The position numbers and the translations under genes are program-made. The notes below the pieces were generated by a model. That model saw only the letters and a list, made by a program, of their open reading frames with translations. It made no database searches and was not told the DNA's origin. Positions 1 through 7,281 of a stretch of DNA of 9,775 nucleotides are shown here, piece by piece. Every line of letters starts with the position of its first letter. The first letter of the stretch is position 1. The DNA comes from a bacterium (GTDB lineage Bacteria > Eremiobacterota > Eremiobacteria > Baltobacterales > Baltobacteraceae). The stretch spans positions 1 to 9,775 of the forward strand of contig JAJXVC010000055.1 in NCBI GenBank assembly GCA_021782295.1, written 5' to 3'.

Positions 1-70
1 CGATCAGGTCTTCTTTCGAAGCCGTTAAGATCGCCGTTTCGACGTATTTATCGTTAGCCGAACGCGTCAC
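1..70 (-). CDS. fliS: Flagellar secretion chaperone FliS, N-terminal fragment (cut by window edge)
   Basis: FliS is the cytoplasmic chaperone that binds the C-terminus of newly made flagellin, prevents premature polymerisation and hands it to the flagellar export gate. Only the first 23 codons lie in the window. Read from a GTG at 70-68 they give a peptide with Y9 and T12 followed by ILTASKEDLI (residues 14-23). This matches the family start, in which a Tyr is followed by an L-T-A-S-P-E-E-L stretch at the beginning of helix 1. No ATG or other usual start codon lies between the fliD stop and this GTG, so GTG is the only reasonable start. The gene follows fliD after 15 bases, the classical fliD-fliS order, and the frame is the same as fliD. 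The identification rests on a short motif plus gene order; both agree. Confidence 0.85.
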   Translation of the reverse strand, partial: MTRSANDKYVETAILTASKEDLI

Positions 71-82
71 GTGCTCGCTAAA

Positions 83-87
83 TCCCT
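83..87 (-). promoter_or_regulatory. Weak ribosome binding site of fliS overlapping the fliD stop
   Basis: On the minus strand AGGGA (87-83) shares its first two bases with the TAG stop of fliD and lies 12 bases before the GTG start of fliS. The spacing is longer than ideal. FliS translation is therefore probably helped by ribosomes that finish fliD (inference). Confidence 0.4.
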
Positions 88-2101
88 AGCTTCCCGAGCT
101 CGAGCCGTTAAAGAAGCCCGCAAGTTGCGATTGTAGCGATTGGTACTGTGCGAGCGTCGCTTCGGTCTGGACGAACTCTTGCCGCAGTGTGTTCGCCTGT
201 TGATTCGCATTGTCTTGAATTTGAGCGACCTGCGACTGGAGCTGCGTGATTTGATTCGTATTCTGATTTTGGAAGGTCTGCAAGAGCGAGACCGACGGCA
301 CGGTGCCGACGATACCGTTATTTAAAAGCGTTGGGAGCCCGGTGGCATAGGTCAAGTACGAGCCAAGCTGATTGGTGAGCCCCTGCGCTCCATTGAGGAG
401 ATCTTGCACAGCATTGGGATTGGCAGCCAATGCCGCGTCGAGTTTCGTGGCATCAAGCGGCTGCAGCGTACCATCGGTTCCCTGGAAGGTTGTCGTATTG
501 ACCGCTTGCTGTCCGGTCGATCCCGGCTGTGTCGCCTGACTGTTGTATGACAACTGCGAGAACGAACTACTCATCTGTAGCCCGATCTGCGAGAGCGAGT
601 TATAGCCGCCAAAGGATCCGTTCCCCAAGAAACCGCTGACGATATTCGTCAACTGGTTCTTTAGGTTCGTCACGCTATCGACGCCGAAGAGAATTCCGCC
701 GCCGACCGCCGGCGCGATCTGCCCGGGTAACGACGTTCCTTGTGCCGCCTGCAACACAACCGGCGCCTGCGTTGCCATATTGATCTCCGTCACCGCCGAG
801 TTGTAGGCTGAAACGAAGGTATTGAGCGCATTGACGAGTTGTGAGTTATCTTGCGCGACGGTGACGGTGAACTGCGAGGTGGTATTTCCGGTGAGTTGCA
901 GGGAGACGCCCGGAATCGCCGTCGTCACGGTGTTGCTATTGCTGTAATAAGTCGTCGACCCTCCCGAGGGATTCGCAACGACGACCTGCGATTGCTGACC
1001 GACCGTCGTGGTCGCACCCGCCGCCGCCGTAAGGCCGACTGCGGTAAGGAAGTTGCTCGTATCGCCGGAAGACCCAACGACGATCGACTGTGCCCCGCTG
1101 CTCTTATTCGTCAACGAAATCGCACCGGTCTGTGCGTTATAGGTCGCGACGACGCCGGCGTTGCTCGCGTTGATCTTCGCAAGCACCGACGCGAGATTAT
1201 CGCCCGAGGCGGAGACGCTGATCGAGACGCCGTTGATGGTAAAGGTTCCGCTGGTCACCGGCGTGACGAAACCGGCATTGGTGGCGGTTGAATCGAAGGA
1301 GGTCGCTTGATTGATGCCGCCGACACCCGCGGTGCCGGTAACGCTCGTCGTCGTACCGGAATTGTTGATCTGCGCTCCCGAGAGTCGCAGCACATCGAGC
1401 AGGTTCCCCTGATCGTTCGCGCTGCCCAGCGTGATCGGCTTGCTTCCGCTCATGACGACAGCACCCGATGCATTGAGCGTCGCGGTAAACGATGGGTCGT
1501 AAGCCTGCACCGCAGTTTGAATGTTTGCCAGAATCGTATTGAGCGACTGCGTGTTGACGTCGTAACTGACCGAGATCCCGTCGATCGTTACCGATCCCGT
1601 CGAACCGCTGCCGTTGCTCGGTGTAATCGCCGCGTAGGAATCGGCGAGCGGCACCGTGTTCGAGGCCATGTTCGCATAGATTCCCGCCGTCGACGGGAGA
1701 AGGTCGGTAATGTTGTGTCCTGCTGCCGTATTACTGACGATCGAGGTCGGTGTCGCCGTTTGCACCGAGTCGATGGTGTAGACGCCTGGAACGGCATTCC
1801 CCCCAGGTATGCCGGTCGCGACGATCGCGCCGAGATCCGTGCTGGTCGCCGAAACTGCGTCGTAGATATTCGGCGACGAGAGCGCTCCGAGCGCACTCTG
1901 CACCGAGGAGAGCAGATTATTGATCTTGATCAGTTCGAGGTTGGCGGCGTTGAGCGTCGCGATCTGCTGATTGATCTGCGTCGTCGGCGCCAGCGTCAAC
2001 TGCGTCAACTTCTGGATGATCGAGTTATAATCGATACCCGACACGATGCCGGGGAAAGATATCGGGGGAACATTCGTCCCGGGGATCTGGCTGCTGGACA
2101 T
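86..2101 (-). CDS. fliD: Flagellar filament cap protein FliD (hook-associated protein 2)
   Basis: FliD forms the cap at the tip of the growing filament and folds exported flagellin subunits into place. The 671-residue product has the FliD N-terminal domain at about residues 12-110 (FPGIVSGIDYNSIIQKL is the hallmark start). Two flagellin-IN-like segments follow at about 168-240 and 284-358, each opening with a T-I-[DN]-G-[IV]-S strand. The FliD C-terminal domain runs from about 415 (QDNSQLVNALNTFVSAYNSA) to the end, including LDATKLDAALAANPNAVQDL (549-568) and a heptad-like coiled coil at about 610-665. It is longer than the E. coli and Bacillus proteins (about 470-500 residues), largely through the central region. 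I see no Cys and no Trp, fitting an exported extracellular protein. The ATG at 2101 has a good Shine-Dalgarno sequence. It sits 36 bases after flaG and 15 before fliS. Confidence 0.96.
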   Translation of the reverse strand: MSSSQIPGTNVPPISFPGIVSGIDYNSIIQKLTQLTLAPTTQINQQIATLNAANLELIKINNLLSSVQSALGALSSPNIYDAVSATSTDLGAIVATGIPGGNAVPGVYTIDSVQTATPTSIVSNTAAGHNITDLLPSTAGIYANMASNTVPLADSYAAITPSNGSGSTGSVTIDGISVSYDVNTQSLNTILANIQTAVQAYDPSFTATLNASGAVVMSGSKPITLGSANDQGNLLDVLRLSGAQINNSGTTTSVTGTAGVGGINQATSFDSTATNAGFVTPVTSGTFTINGVSISVSASGDNLASVLAKINASNAGVVATYNAQTGAISLTNKSSGAQSIVVGSSGDTSNFLTAVGLTAAAGATTTVGQQSQVVVANPSGGSTTYYSNSNTVTTAIPGVSLQLTGNTTSQFTVTVAQDNSQLVNALNTFVSAYNSAVTEINMATQAPVVLQAAQGTSLPGQIAPAVGGGILFGVDSVTNLKNQLTNIVSGFLGNGSFGGYNSLSQIGLQMSSSFSQLSYNSQATQPGSTGQQAVNTTTFQGTDGTLQPLDATKLDAALAANPNAVQDLLNGAQGLTNQLGSYLTYATGLPTLLNNGIVGTVPSVSLLQTFQNQNTNQITQLQSQVAQIQDNANQQANTLRQEFVQTEATLAQYQSLQSQLAGFFNGSSSGS

Positions 2102-2105
2102 GGAT

Positions 2106-2114
2106 TCCTTTCCT
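2106..2114 (-). promoter_or_regulatory. Ribosome binding site of fliD
   Basis: The minus strand reads AGGAAAGGA (2114-2106), a double Shine-Dalgarno-like sequence whose last A is four bases before the ATG at 2101. It supports that ATG as the fliD start. Confidence 0.75.
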
Positions 2115-2137
2115 AACGACGCCCTACAAGCAACGCA

Positions 2138-2599
2138 CTACGCGTTACTGTCGAGCGTCACTCCTTGGTGCTGGTCGAAAAATTCGGCGATACCGATAAG
2201 AATCTCCGGAGGAAATTGCGCGACTTCCTGATTCGTTCGCGGATCGGAGAAGACGGTGACGATTTCATTGGGATGATGTAAGACGCGATAGGAAACGTTG
2301 AGCGTCACCGGTTGCGGATTCGTGGGCGGCCCGAAGAAGCGCGCGACCGAGGAAACGACCTTTCCGTCGCCGCTCGCCGGTGCCGGGCCGAAACCCACCG
2401 AGGGTGGAGCGCCCGAAGAATTCGGTGTTGCAACCGGTCCCGATGGAGCGGGCGGAACGCTCGCAACGCTCGGTGTCGCGCCTTCAAGCGGCGCACCTTC
2501 AGCAACTCCTTGAGCCGGAAGGCCGCTCGCTCCTGAGAGACCGACGCTACCGGCGGCTATCGGTGGCGACGCAACGGCCGCCGCAGACGTGACATCCAT
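2138..2599 (-). CDS. flaG: FlaG family protein
   Basis: FlaG proteins are small late flagellar proteins usually encoded next to fliD; in several bacteria their loss changes filament length, but the molecular role is poorly defined. The 153-residue product carries the FlaG domain at about 97-150: the strands VTLNVSYRVL and EIVTVFSD, then the Q-[FI]-P-P-E signature as QFPPEIL (128-134), then a helix and a short tail near VTLD. This matches the family layout of two strands, a Q-I-P-P-E turn and an L-rich helix. Residues 1-80 are low complexity, rich in Ala, Pro, Ser and Gly, and probably disordered. The protein is somewhat longer than typical FlaG (about 110-130) because of that tail. The ATG at 2599 follows an AAGGGGG ribosome binding site by seven bases. 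A sigma-28-like promoter lies just upstream, and fliD follows after 36 bases. Confidence 0.88.
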   Translation of the reverse strand: MDVTSAAAVASPPIAAGSVGLSGASGLPAQGVAEGAPLEGATPSVASVPPAPSGPVATPNSSGAPPSVGFGPAPASGDGKVVSSVARFFGPPTNPQPVTLNVSYRVLHHPNEIVTVFSDPRTNQEVAQFPPEILIGIAEFFDQHQGVTLDSNA

Positions 2600-2606
2600 G
2601 TGAAAA

Positions 2607-2613
2607 CCCCCTT
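2607..2613 (-). promoter_or_regulatory. Ribosome binding site of flaG
   Basis: AAGGGGG on the minus strand (2613-2607), seven bases before the ATG at 2599-2597. It decides the flaG start. Confidence 0.75.
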
Positions 2614-2629
2614 GAGTACTCTTCTCTAA

Positions 2630-2657
2630 TCATCGGCGTCGTACGAAGGGCAGTTTA
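2630..2657 (-). promoter_or_regulatory. Candidate sigma-28 (FliA/SigD) promoter for flaG-fliD-fliS
   Basis: The minus strand has TAAA at 2657-2654 (-35) and GCCGATGA at 2637-2630 (-10), separated by 16 bases. The known flagellar sigma-28 consensus is TAAA, a spacer of about 15 bases, then GCCGATAA; the match here is 4/4 and 7/8 with a one-base longer spacer. The -35 begins with the TAA stop codon of the preceding glycosyltransferase gene. Transcription would start about 25 bases before the flaG ATG, leaving room for its ribosome binding site. The position directly before a late flagellar operon makes the match more credible than the bases alone. Confidence 0.68.
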
Positions 2658-4661
2658 GCCCGCCGAGCGGCGGCTCTGCGCCCGTTCGCCGGCGAGCTGG
2701 TAGGCCGTGACGCAGGCGATGAAGGCGGTGGTCTGGTCGAAGGCGACCCGGACGTGGGAGCGGAGGCGCTCGCGCTCGGTCGGGGCACGCTCCCAGGCCC
2801 GTACGAGCCCCTCCTCTATCGCTGCGTGCTCCCCGGGGTCGACCACTTCGGCGAGGGTGCCGAAGAGCTCGCGGCCGTAGCCGGAGCTCGAGAGCAGGGG
2901 AAAGGCTCCGGTCGCCGCGGCGGCAACCACGTTATGGGCTCCACGCCCCGCCCACGAGCAGTCCGCAACGACGCGGGCGCGGGCGCGCAGCCACGCATGG
3001 TTCGCGAGGTTCAGGTGACGCTGCGGAATCCAGTGCGAGCCGACCCCAAGAGCCTCGATGAGGCTCTGGAACCACTGGTGGTCGAGTACCGGGCCGGTAA
3101 AGAGGATGGGGATCCCGCGCTTCTTCGCTGCGAGCGCGAGGGCGATCTGGTTCGAGCGGCCCTCGACCGGAAGATCGCAGAGCACGAACTCCTCTGCTCC
3201 CGCGAGCACTTCGGCATCCTCGCAGCGCGGAGCGCCCTCCGCGAGCGCGGGAACAGCAATCGTGCTTCCCGCCCAGCCAAACCGGCTCCGGAGGAGCTGC
3301 TCCTCGGCGGGCGAGGAGAGCAGGGCGACGTCGCAGCGCTCGAGTAGCGCCCGCACGGCCGCCTCGGCGGCCGGACGCGGGTCGAGCCCGCGATCCGGCG
3401 TGACGTTCTCGATCGAGAGCGAGCGCGCACCGAGCGCAGCGAAATAGAGATCCAACAACGCCGCGTCGTTCACCGATCCGTAGACCGCTTTGGCGGCTTT
3501 GGGCCCCGAGAAGCTCTCGCCGCGCGGATCGTCGACGGAGAGCGAGGCTACCAGCGGCATCGCCGGGAGCGCTTGTAAGAGTGAGAGTGCGGCCGCAGCG
3601 ACCTCGCTGCCCCACGCATGCACGAGATCGTATGCCGAGAGATCGGCGCGCGCGCCGACCGGAAAGATCCCGACTTCGAAACCCTCTCGTTCGAGCCGGC
3701 GCGCAAGCACGCGCATCGCCGCAGTATCGGCGTCGGGGTTCGTCAGCGCATCTTCGCGCACGAGCATCGCAATGCGCCCTGCGGAGCCGCCTTGCGGCGC
3801 CGGCTCGTGCAGCACGCTCGTTCGTGCGTTCGCGGCATCTCCGACGATCGAAATACCGAGCGTGCTCGCCGTCGGTCCATCGTCGGGATCGAATGAAACG
3901 GTGATCGCCGGCGGCAACGAGACGACGATCGGCAGCGAGGTATCTCCACGCTCGCCGCCGTCACGCAAGACGCGTACGCGCGCCGCAGGAATATCCGCCG
4001 CATGCTGCGCGACAATCACGTCGTACATGCGCGCGCGATCGACCGGCTTTGCGTCGATGTCGAGCCACCGCGCGGCAAAGGCGACCGCATCGGCATCGCC
4101 GAGATCGAGAGCGACCTCCGCCCCCGATCGCTCCAACGAAAGCGCCCCAACCGCACCGCGTGGATCGACGATCGCTGCATGTTTTCCCGGTCGAATGTGG
4201 CGTGCCGCGTATGTATACGGCGCGAGATCTTCGTAGAGATCGCTATAGGTGACGACCCCGAGTAACCGCATCTCTCGCGCGCGTAATATCTCGCTGCGAT
4301 GCCGTGGATCGAAAATCTCCAGGCTCTCCTCGCGCGCCCGTCGATTGAAAAATTGAACGCGGAGCCAGGGAAATATCCGCTGCTCGATTCCGTCGGCGCA
4401 CTGCAGATCGAGCGCGCGAAATTCGAGCGGCCAGAGCACGGCGCTGCTCTCCCGTTCGAGCAATCCGGCGACCTCGACTTCGCAGCCATGGGCGATCAAC
4501 CAACGGTCGTCACGGCGAAAGCCGAGGTCGATCGCGCAACGCTGCGTGAGCGACCAGCCCGGCTCGAGACGGGCGAACGCCAGCATCGACGCATCGATAC
4601 CGACGAGCGAGCCTGGTCGCGGAACGAGCGCGAATCGTCGATGGCGGTCGTGAAACCTCAC
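2655..4661 (-). CDS. GT-B-like glycosyltransferase with an unrecognised N-terminal half
   Basis: A 668-residue protein that I cannot assign to a named family over its whole length. The C-terminal part looks like a GT-B (GT4-like) fold. A first Rossmann half lies at about 296-478 (starting GRIAMLVRED, with YDLVHAWGSE at 344-353 and CDVALLSSPAEEQLL at 443-457). A second half lies at about 488-640 (GAEEFVLCDLPVEGRS, then GIPILFTGP, HWIPQRHLN, and an AATGAFPLLSSSGYGRELF segment where donor-binding residues normally sit). The classical E-x7-E motif of GT4 is not obvious. Residues 1-150 are unrecognised. About 160-222 resemble a degenerate class I methyltransferase core (AAIVDPRGAVGAL, GAEVALD, YDVIVAQH). 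The GTG start at 4661 overlaps the upstream stop by four bases (GTGA) and has a good ribosome binding site, so the start is well supported. Likely role: adding or modifying sugars on flagellin, by context. No signal peptide or membrane segment is seen. Confidence 0.72.
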   Translation of the reverse strand: MRFHDRHRRFALVPRPGSLVGIDASMLAFARLEPGWSLTQRCAIDLGFRRDDRWLIAHGCEVEVAGLLERESSAVLWPLEFRALDLQCADGIEQRIFPWLRVQFFNRRAREESLEIFDPRHRSEILRAREMRLLGVVTYSDLYEDLAPYTYAARHIRPGKHAAIVDPRGAVGALSLERSGAEVALDLGDADAVAFAARWLDIDAKPVDRARMYDVIVAQHAADIPAARVRVLRDGGERGDTSLPIVVSLPPAITVSFDPDDGPTASTLGISIVGDAANARTSVLHEPAPQGGSAGRIAMLVREDALTNPDADTAAMRVLARRLEREGFEVGIFPVGARADLSAYDLVHAWGSEVAAAALSLLQALPAMPLVASLSVDDPRGESFSGPKAAKAVYGSVNDAALLDLYFAALGARSLSIENVTPDRGLDPRPAAEAAVRALLERCDVALLSSPAEEQLLRSRFGWAGSTIAVPALAEGAPRCEDAEVLAGAEEFVLCDLPVEGRSNQIALALAAKKRGIPILFTGPVLDHQWFQSLIEALGVGSHWIPQRHLNLANHAWLRARARVVADCSWAGRGAHNVVAAAATGAFPLLSSSGYGRELFGTLAEVVDPGEHAAIEEGLVRAWERAPTERERLRSHVRVAFDQTTAFIACVTAYQLAGERAQSRRSAG

Positions 4662-7273
4662 GCGAGCTCCTCTACGATCAGTCGCCGGAGCGCACTCGGG
4701 CTCTGCGTTGCAAGCGCTGCAATCGAGATGGTACGCAACTCCCCCTCAAGTTCGTCTTCAACGTCAATCACTTCGATGTCGGCACAGAGATCCGAGGATA
4801 TATTCACCGATGAAAGGATTCGCTCTATTCGGCGCTCGATCGTCGCCGGATCGCACCCGGCTTCGAGGCGCAACGTCAGCAGAACGTGGTCCTCGGCGCG
4901 AAAAGCGCGCACATAGCGGCGAACGAAGCGGCCCACGGGCTCCCATGCAGCATCGTCGTCGGCGACGTTGGCGAGAAATCGTACCGTCCCCGACGCAAGC
5001 GCACTCTTCTTTTCATCCCGAGGCTCCTCGGTGCTCGGAGCTGCGGGCAGCGCCGCGAAATGCAGCGCCCGGTCGAATCCGTTGAAGTAGCCGGGGCGCG
5101 GATCGTACCCCTGCTCGGGGAAGGCAGGCGGGTATCCCCACTTCGCGGCAAAGTATTTCCAGTTTTCCCGCATCGTCGCGCCGTAATCGACGTTGTTTGC
5201 GACGAAACTGCGACTGCCGAAGTGGTGAATGAATGCGTCCTCGCAGACGAAGATTTTATATCCCGCCGCACGCGCGCGCATGCAGAGATCGTCATCTTCG
5301 AAATTCCCGACGCCGAATCGTTCGTCGAAGCCGCCGATCTCATCGATGACTATTTTCGGAAAGCACAGGCAGAAGCCGACGGCGCGATCCGTATAATAGC
5401 CGTTTGCCCTGTAAAGGCGCGCCCGTTCGGTTGCGAAAGCGAGCATTGCTCTTTCGTCTTCGTAACGCGCATTGGGAATCTGTTGATGGCCGGAGACGCT
5501 GTTGCTACGTGGCGCCGTGATTCCAACGGCACGCATAATCTGAAATGGCCGCAGCAACGCCTCGAGCCAACCATCGGCGACCAATACATCGTTATTGAGA
5601 ACGACGATATACTCGCCTTTTGCCGCTGCCATGCCGATGTTATTGCCGGCGCCGAAGCCGAGGTTTTTTTCGTTGTAGATGATTCGCACGTGCGGATCGT
5701 CGATCGAGCGGAGATAGGCGAGCGTGTCCGGTCCCGAGCCGTTGTCGACGATAATGATTTCAAACGGCTCGCGAGTGCGCGCGAGTAGCGATTGCACGGC
5801 GAGCTTCGTATATTCCGGCGCGTTCCAACTCAGCGTAACGATTGAGACCATCGCCGGAGGCACCGCCTCGCCGAGCGAGAGTCGACTCTTCAGGAACTCG
5901 TCGTCACGCACCAACAAGGAGGCGATGCTGCGTTGATAGGTACGCTCGAAGAGATCGTCACGCGCGGGTTCGGGAGCGGCGGTGAGCACCGGTTCATCCA
6001 TACCGACGACGCCGAGACCCAGGTCGAGTGCGCGCACGCAGAGATCGGCGAGCGAACCATCGATGCTCGGATACTCCGCGAGCCGAAAGTGCTGCGGCAG
6101 GCGCCAGAGCGCGACGAGGAGGAGACGCGCGTCACCGCCGGCCGGCGATGCATCGAAGCCGAGCATCGCTTCGGGAGCCCCGGTCGCGGCGAGCGAATCG
6201 TAACGCGTCTCGAGGCGGCGCGAGAGGTGTTCGAACCACGACGGAGCAAGTGCGACGCGCGCGTCGATGAAGAGTGCGTAACGATTGCCGCGGAGTTCCA
6301 TCGCCGCCCGAGCCGCGGCAATATCATCCGATGCCACCCAGGCGATCGATTCAATTGCGACCGGAGCCGCGCGAAGATCGCGTTCGATGCGCGCGCGATG
6401 CTCCGGCGTGCACTCGCCGTGCACGACAGCCTTCACCGATGGCGTCGGCAAGAGGAGCGAGGATATCGCCGCATTCGGCATGACGACCGTTCGCTTGACG
6501 AGATACCGTTCGTAATCCCATAGGCCGGCATCGATATGCGGGAAATCGCGCCAACGACGCTCGAGCCGTTCGATATTCGGCATGACGCGGCGAAAGCGTT
6601 GCGATCCCGATTGCGATTCGTAATGAAAAAGCACCGCTTGCGGTTCGTAGACGATTTGCAGCCCTTCACGCCGAATTTTCAAACAAAAATCGACGTCTTC
6701 ATAGCCGTTCCAAAAACCTTCGTCGAGCCCGCCGAGGCGCACGTACAGCTCGCGCGGCGTCGCCAGGCAGGCTCCGGTGACGGCCTGCACGATACGCCGT
6801 TTCATGACCGTCGCCCCGTCGGCAGGTGCGAGAAAGCCGTAGTGCGTCGGCGCGATTGTATTGATGCCGTTAGGCACCTCGTTAAATACCACACCCGCGT
6901 GCTGAATAACACCGTCACCGAAAAGTAACCGCGCACCGACGACGCCAACATCGTCGCTCGCGAATGGCGCAAGCAACGCTTCGAGCCAACCCGGCAACGC
7001 CTTCGTGTCGTTGTTGAGGAGCACGAGAAAGCGCCCCGATGCGACCGCTGCACCCTGGTTGTTCGCGACGGCAAAACCGAGGTTCCGTTCGTTGACGATC
7101 GTTTTCAACCAGGGAAAATCCGCGAGGACGGTCGCGGTATCGTCGGTCGAACCGTTATCGACGACGATGACCTCCCCCATGAGGTCGCGCGGTAACGTCT
7201 CAGCGAGTGATTGCAAACAGACGCGTGTGAGCGCGGCTTTATTGAAGACCGGTATGATAATCGAGTAGTGCAA
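4658..7273 (-). CDS. Multidomain family 2 glycosyltransferase (two active GT2 domains)
   Basis: An 871-residue cytoplasmic-looking protein that should transfer sugars from nucleotide donors. Domain 1 (about 1-245) is a GT2 GT-A fold: YSIIIPVFN start, DNGS at 39-42, NND metal-binding motif at 87-89 (DxD equivalent) and YEDVD at 191-195. Domain 3 (about 472-720) repeats this: VSIVTLSWN, DNGS 510-513, NND 560-562, FEDDD 658-662. Between them, about 280-435, is a diverged copy lacking these residues. About 760-871 resembles one half of a GT-B Rossmann domain (W..V..FVRRYVRAF, then HVLLTLRLE). The first codon is TTG, eight bases after the stop of the TPR glycosyltransferase gene, with no clear Shine-Dalgarno; the fold begins at once, so a later start would destroy it. 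Two catalytic domains suggest two sugar additions or repeated extension of one glycan. Flagellin is the probable acceptor from gene context. The sugar is unknown. Confidence 0.9.
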   Translation of the reverse strand: MHYSIIIPVFNKAALTRVCLQSLAETLPRDLMGEVIVVDNGSTDDTATVLADFPWLKTIVNERNLGFAVANNQGAAVASGRFLVLLNNDTKALPGWLEALLAPFASDDVGVVGARLLFGDGVIQHAGVVFNEVPNGINTIAPTHYGFLAPADGATVMKRRIVQAVTGACLATPRELYVRLGGLDEGFWNGYEDVDFCLKIRREGLQIVYEPQAVLFHYESQSGSQRFRRVMPNIERLERRWRDFPHIDAGLWDYERYLVKRTVVMPNAAISSLLLPTPSVKAVVHGECTPEHRARIERDLRAAPVAIESIAWVASDDIAAARAAMELRGNRYALFIDARVALAPSWFEHLSRRLETRYDSLAATGAPEAMLGFDASPAGGDARLLLVALWRLPQHFRLAEYPSIDGSLADLCVRALDLGLGVVGMDEPVLTAAPEPARDDLFERTYQRSIASLLVRDDEFLKSRLSLGEAVPPAMVSIVTLSWNAPEYTKLAVQSLLARTREPFEIIIVDNGSGPDTLAYLRSIDDPHVRIIYNEKNLGFGAGNNIGMAAAKGEYIVVLNNDVLVADGWLEALLRPFQIMRAVGITAPRSNSVSGHQQIPNARYEDERAMLAFATERARLYRANGYYTDRAVGFCLCFPKIVIDEIGGFDERFGVGNFEDDDLCMRARAAGYKIFVCEDAFIHHFGSRSFVANNVDYGATMRENWKYFAAKWGYPPAFPEQGYDPRPGYFNGFDRALHFAALPAAPSTEEPRDEKKSALASGTVRFLANVADDDAAWEPVGRFVRRYVRAFRAEDHVLLTLRLEAGCDPATIERRIERILSSVNISSDLCADIEVIDVEDELEGELRTISIAALATQSPSALRRLIVEELA
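4667..4673 (-). promoter_or_regulatory. Ribosome binding site of the GT-B-like gene
   Basis: AGAGGAG on the minus strand (4673-4667), five bases before the GTG at 4661-4659. It lies inside the 3' end of the upstream glycosyltransferase gene and supports the GTG in the GTGA overlap as the true start. Confidence 0.72.
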
Positions 7274-7281
7274 TGTCGGCG

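Noticed and set aside
1307..2116. A 269-codon Arg-rich open frame on the plus strand opposite fliD
   Set aside because: Antisense register shadow of fliD; extreme Arg content and no family resemblance.
2124..2147. Small inverted repeat AACGC/GCGTT across the flaG stop as a possible terminator
   Set aside because: Only a five-base stem and no T-run follows; it would not terminate transcription before fliD.
2600..2654. Possible terminator between the glycosyltransferase genes and flaG
   Set aside because: Only six-base palindromes (CGTACG, AGTACT) without a T-run; no stable hairpin is seen.
3490..4236. A 248-codon Ser/Arg/Ala-rich open frame on the plus strand opposite the GT-B-like gene
   Set aside because: Composition is typical of an out-of-frame translation of GC-rich coding DNA, and the opposite strand has a well-supported gene with overlap start and ribosome binding site.
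4886..5788. A 300-codon open frame on the plus strand opposite the double GT2 gene
   Set aside because: It is in exact antisense codon register with the real gene, which in GC-rich DNA suppresses stops. It has no recognisable domain and overlaps conserved GT2 motifs on the other strand.
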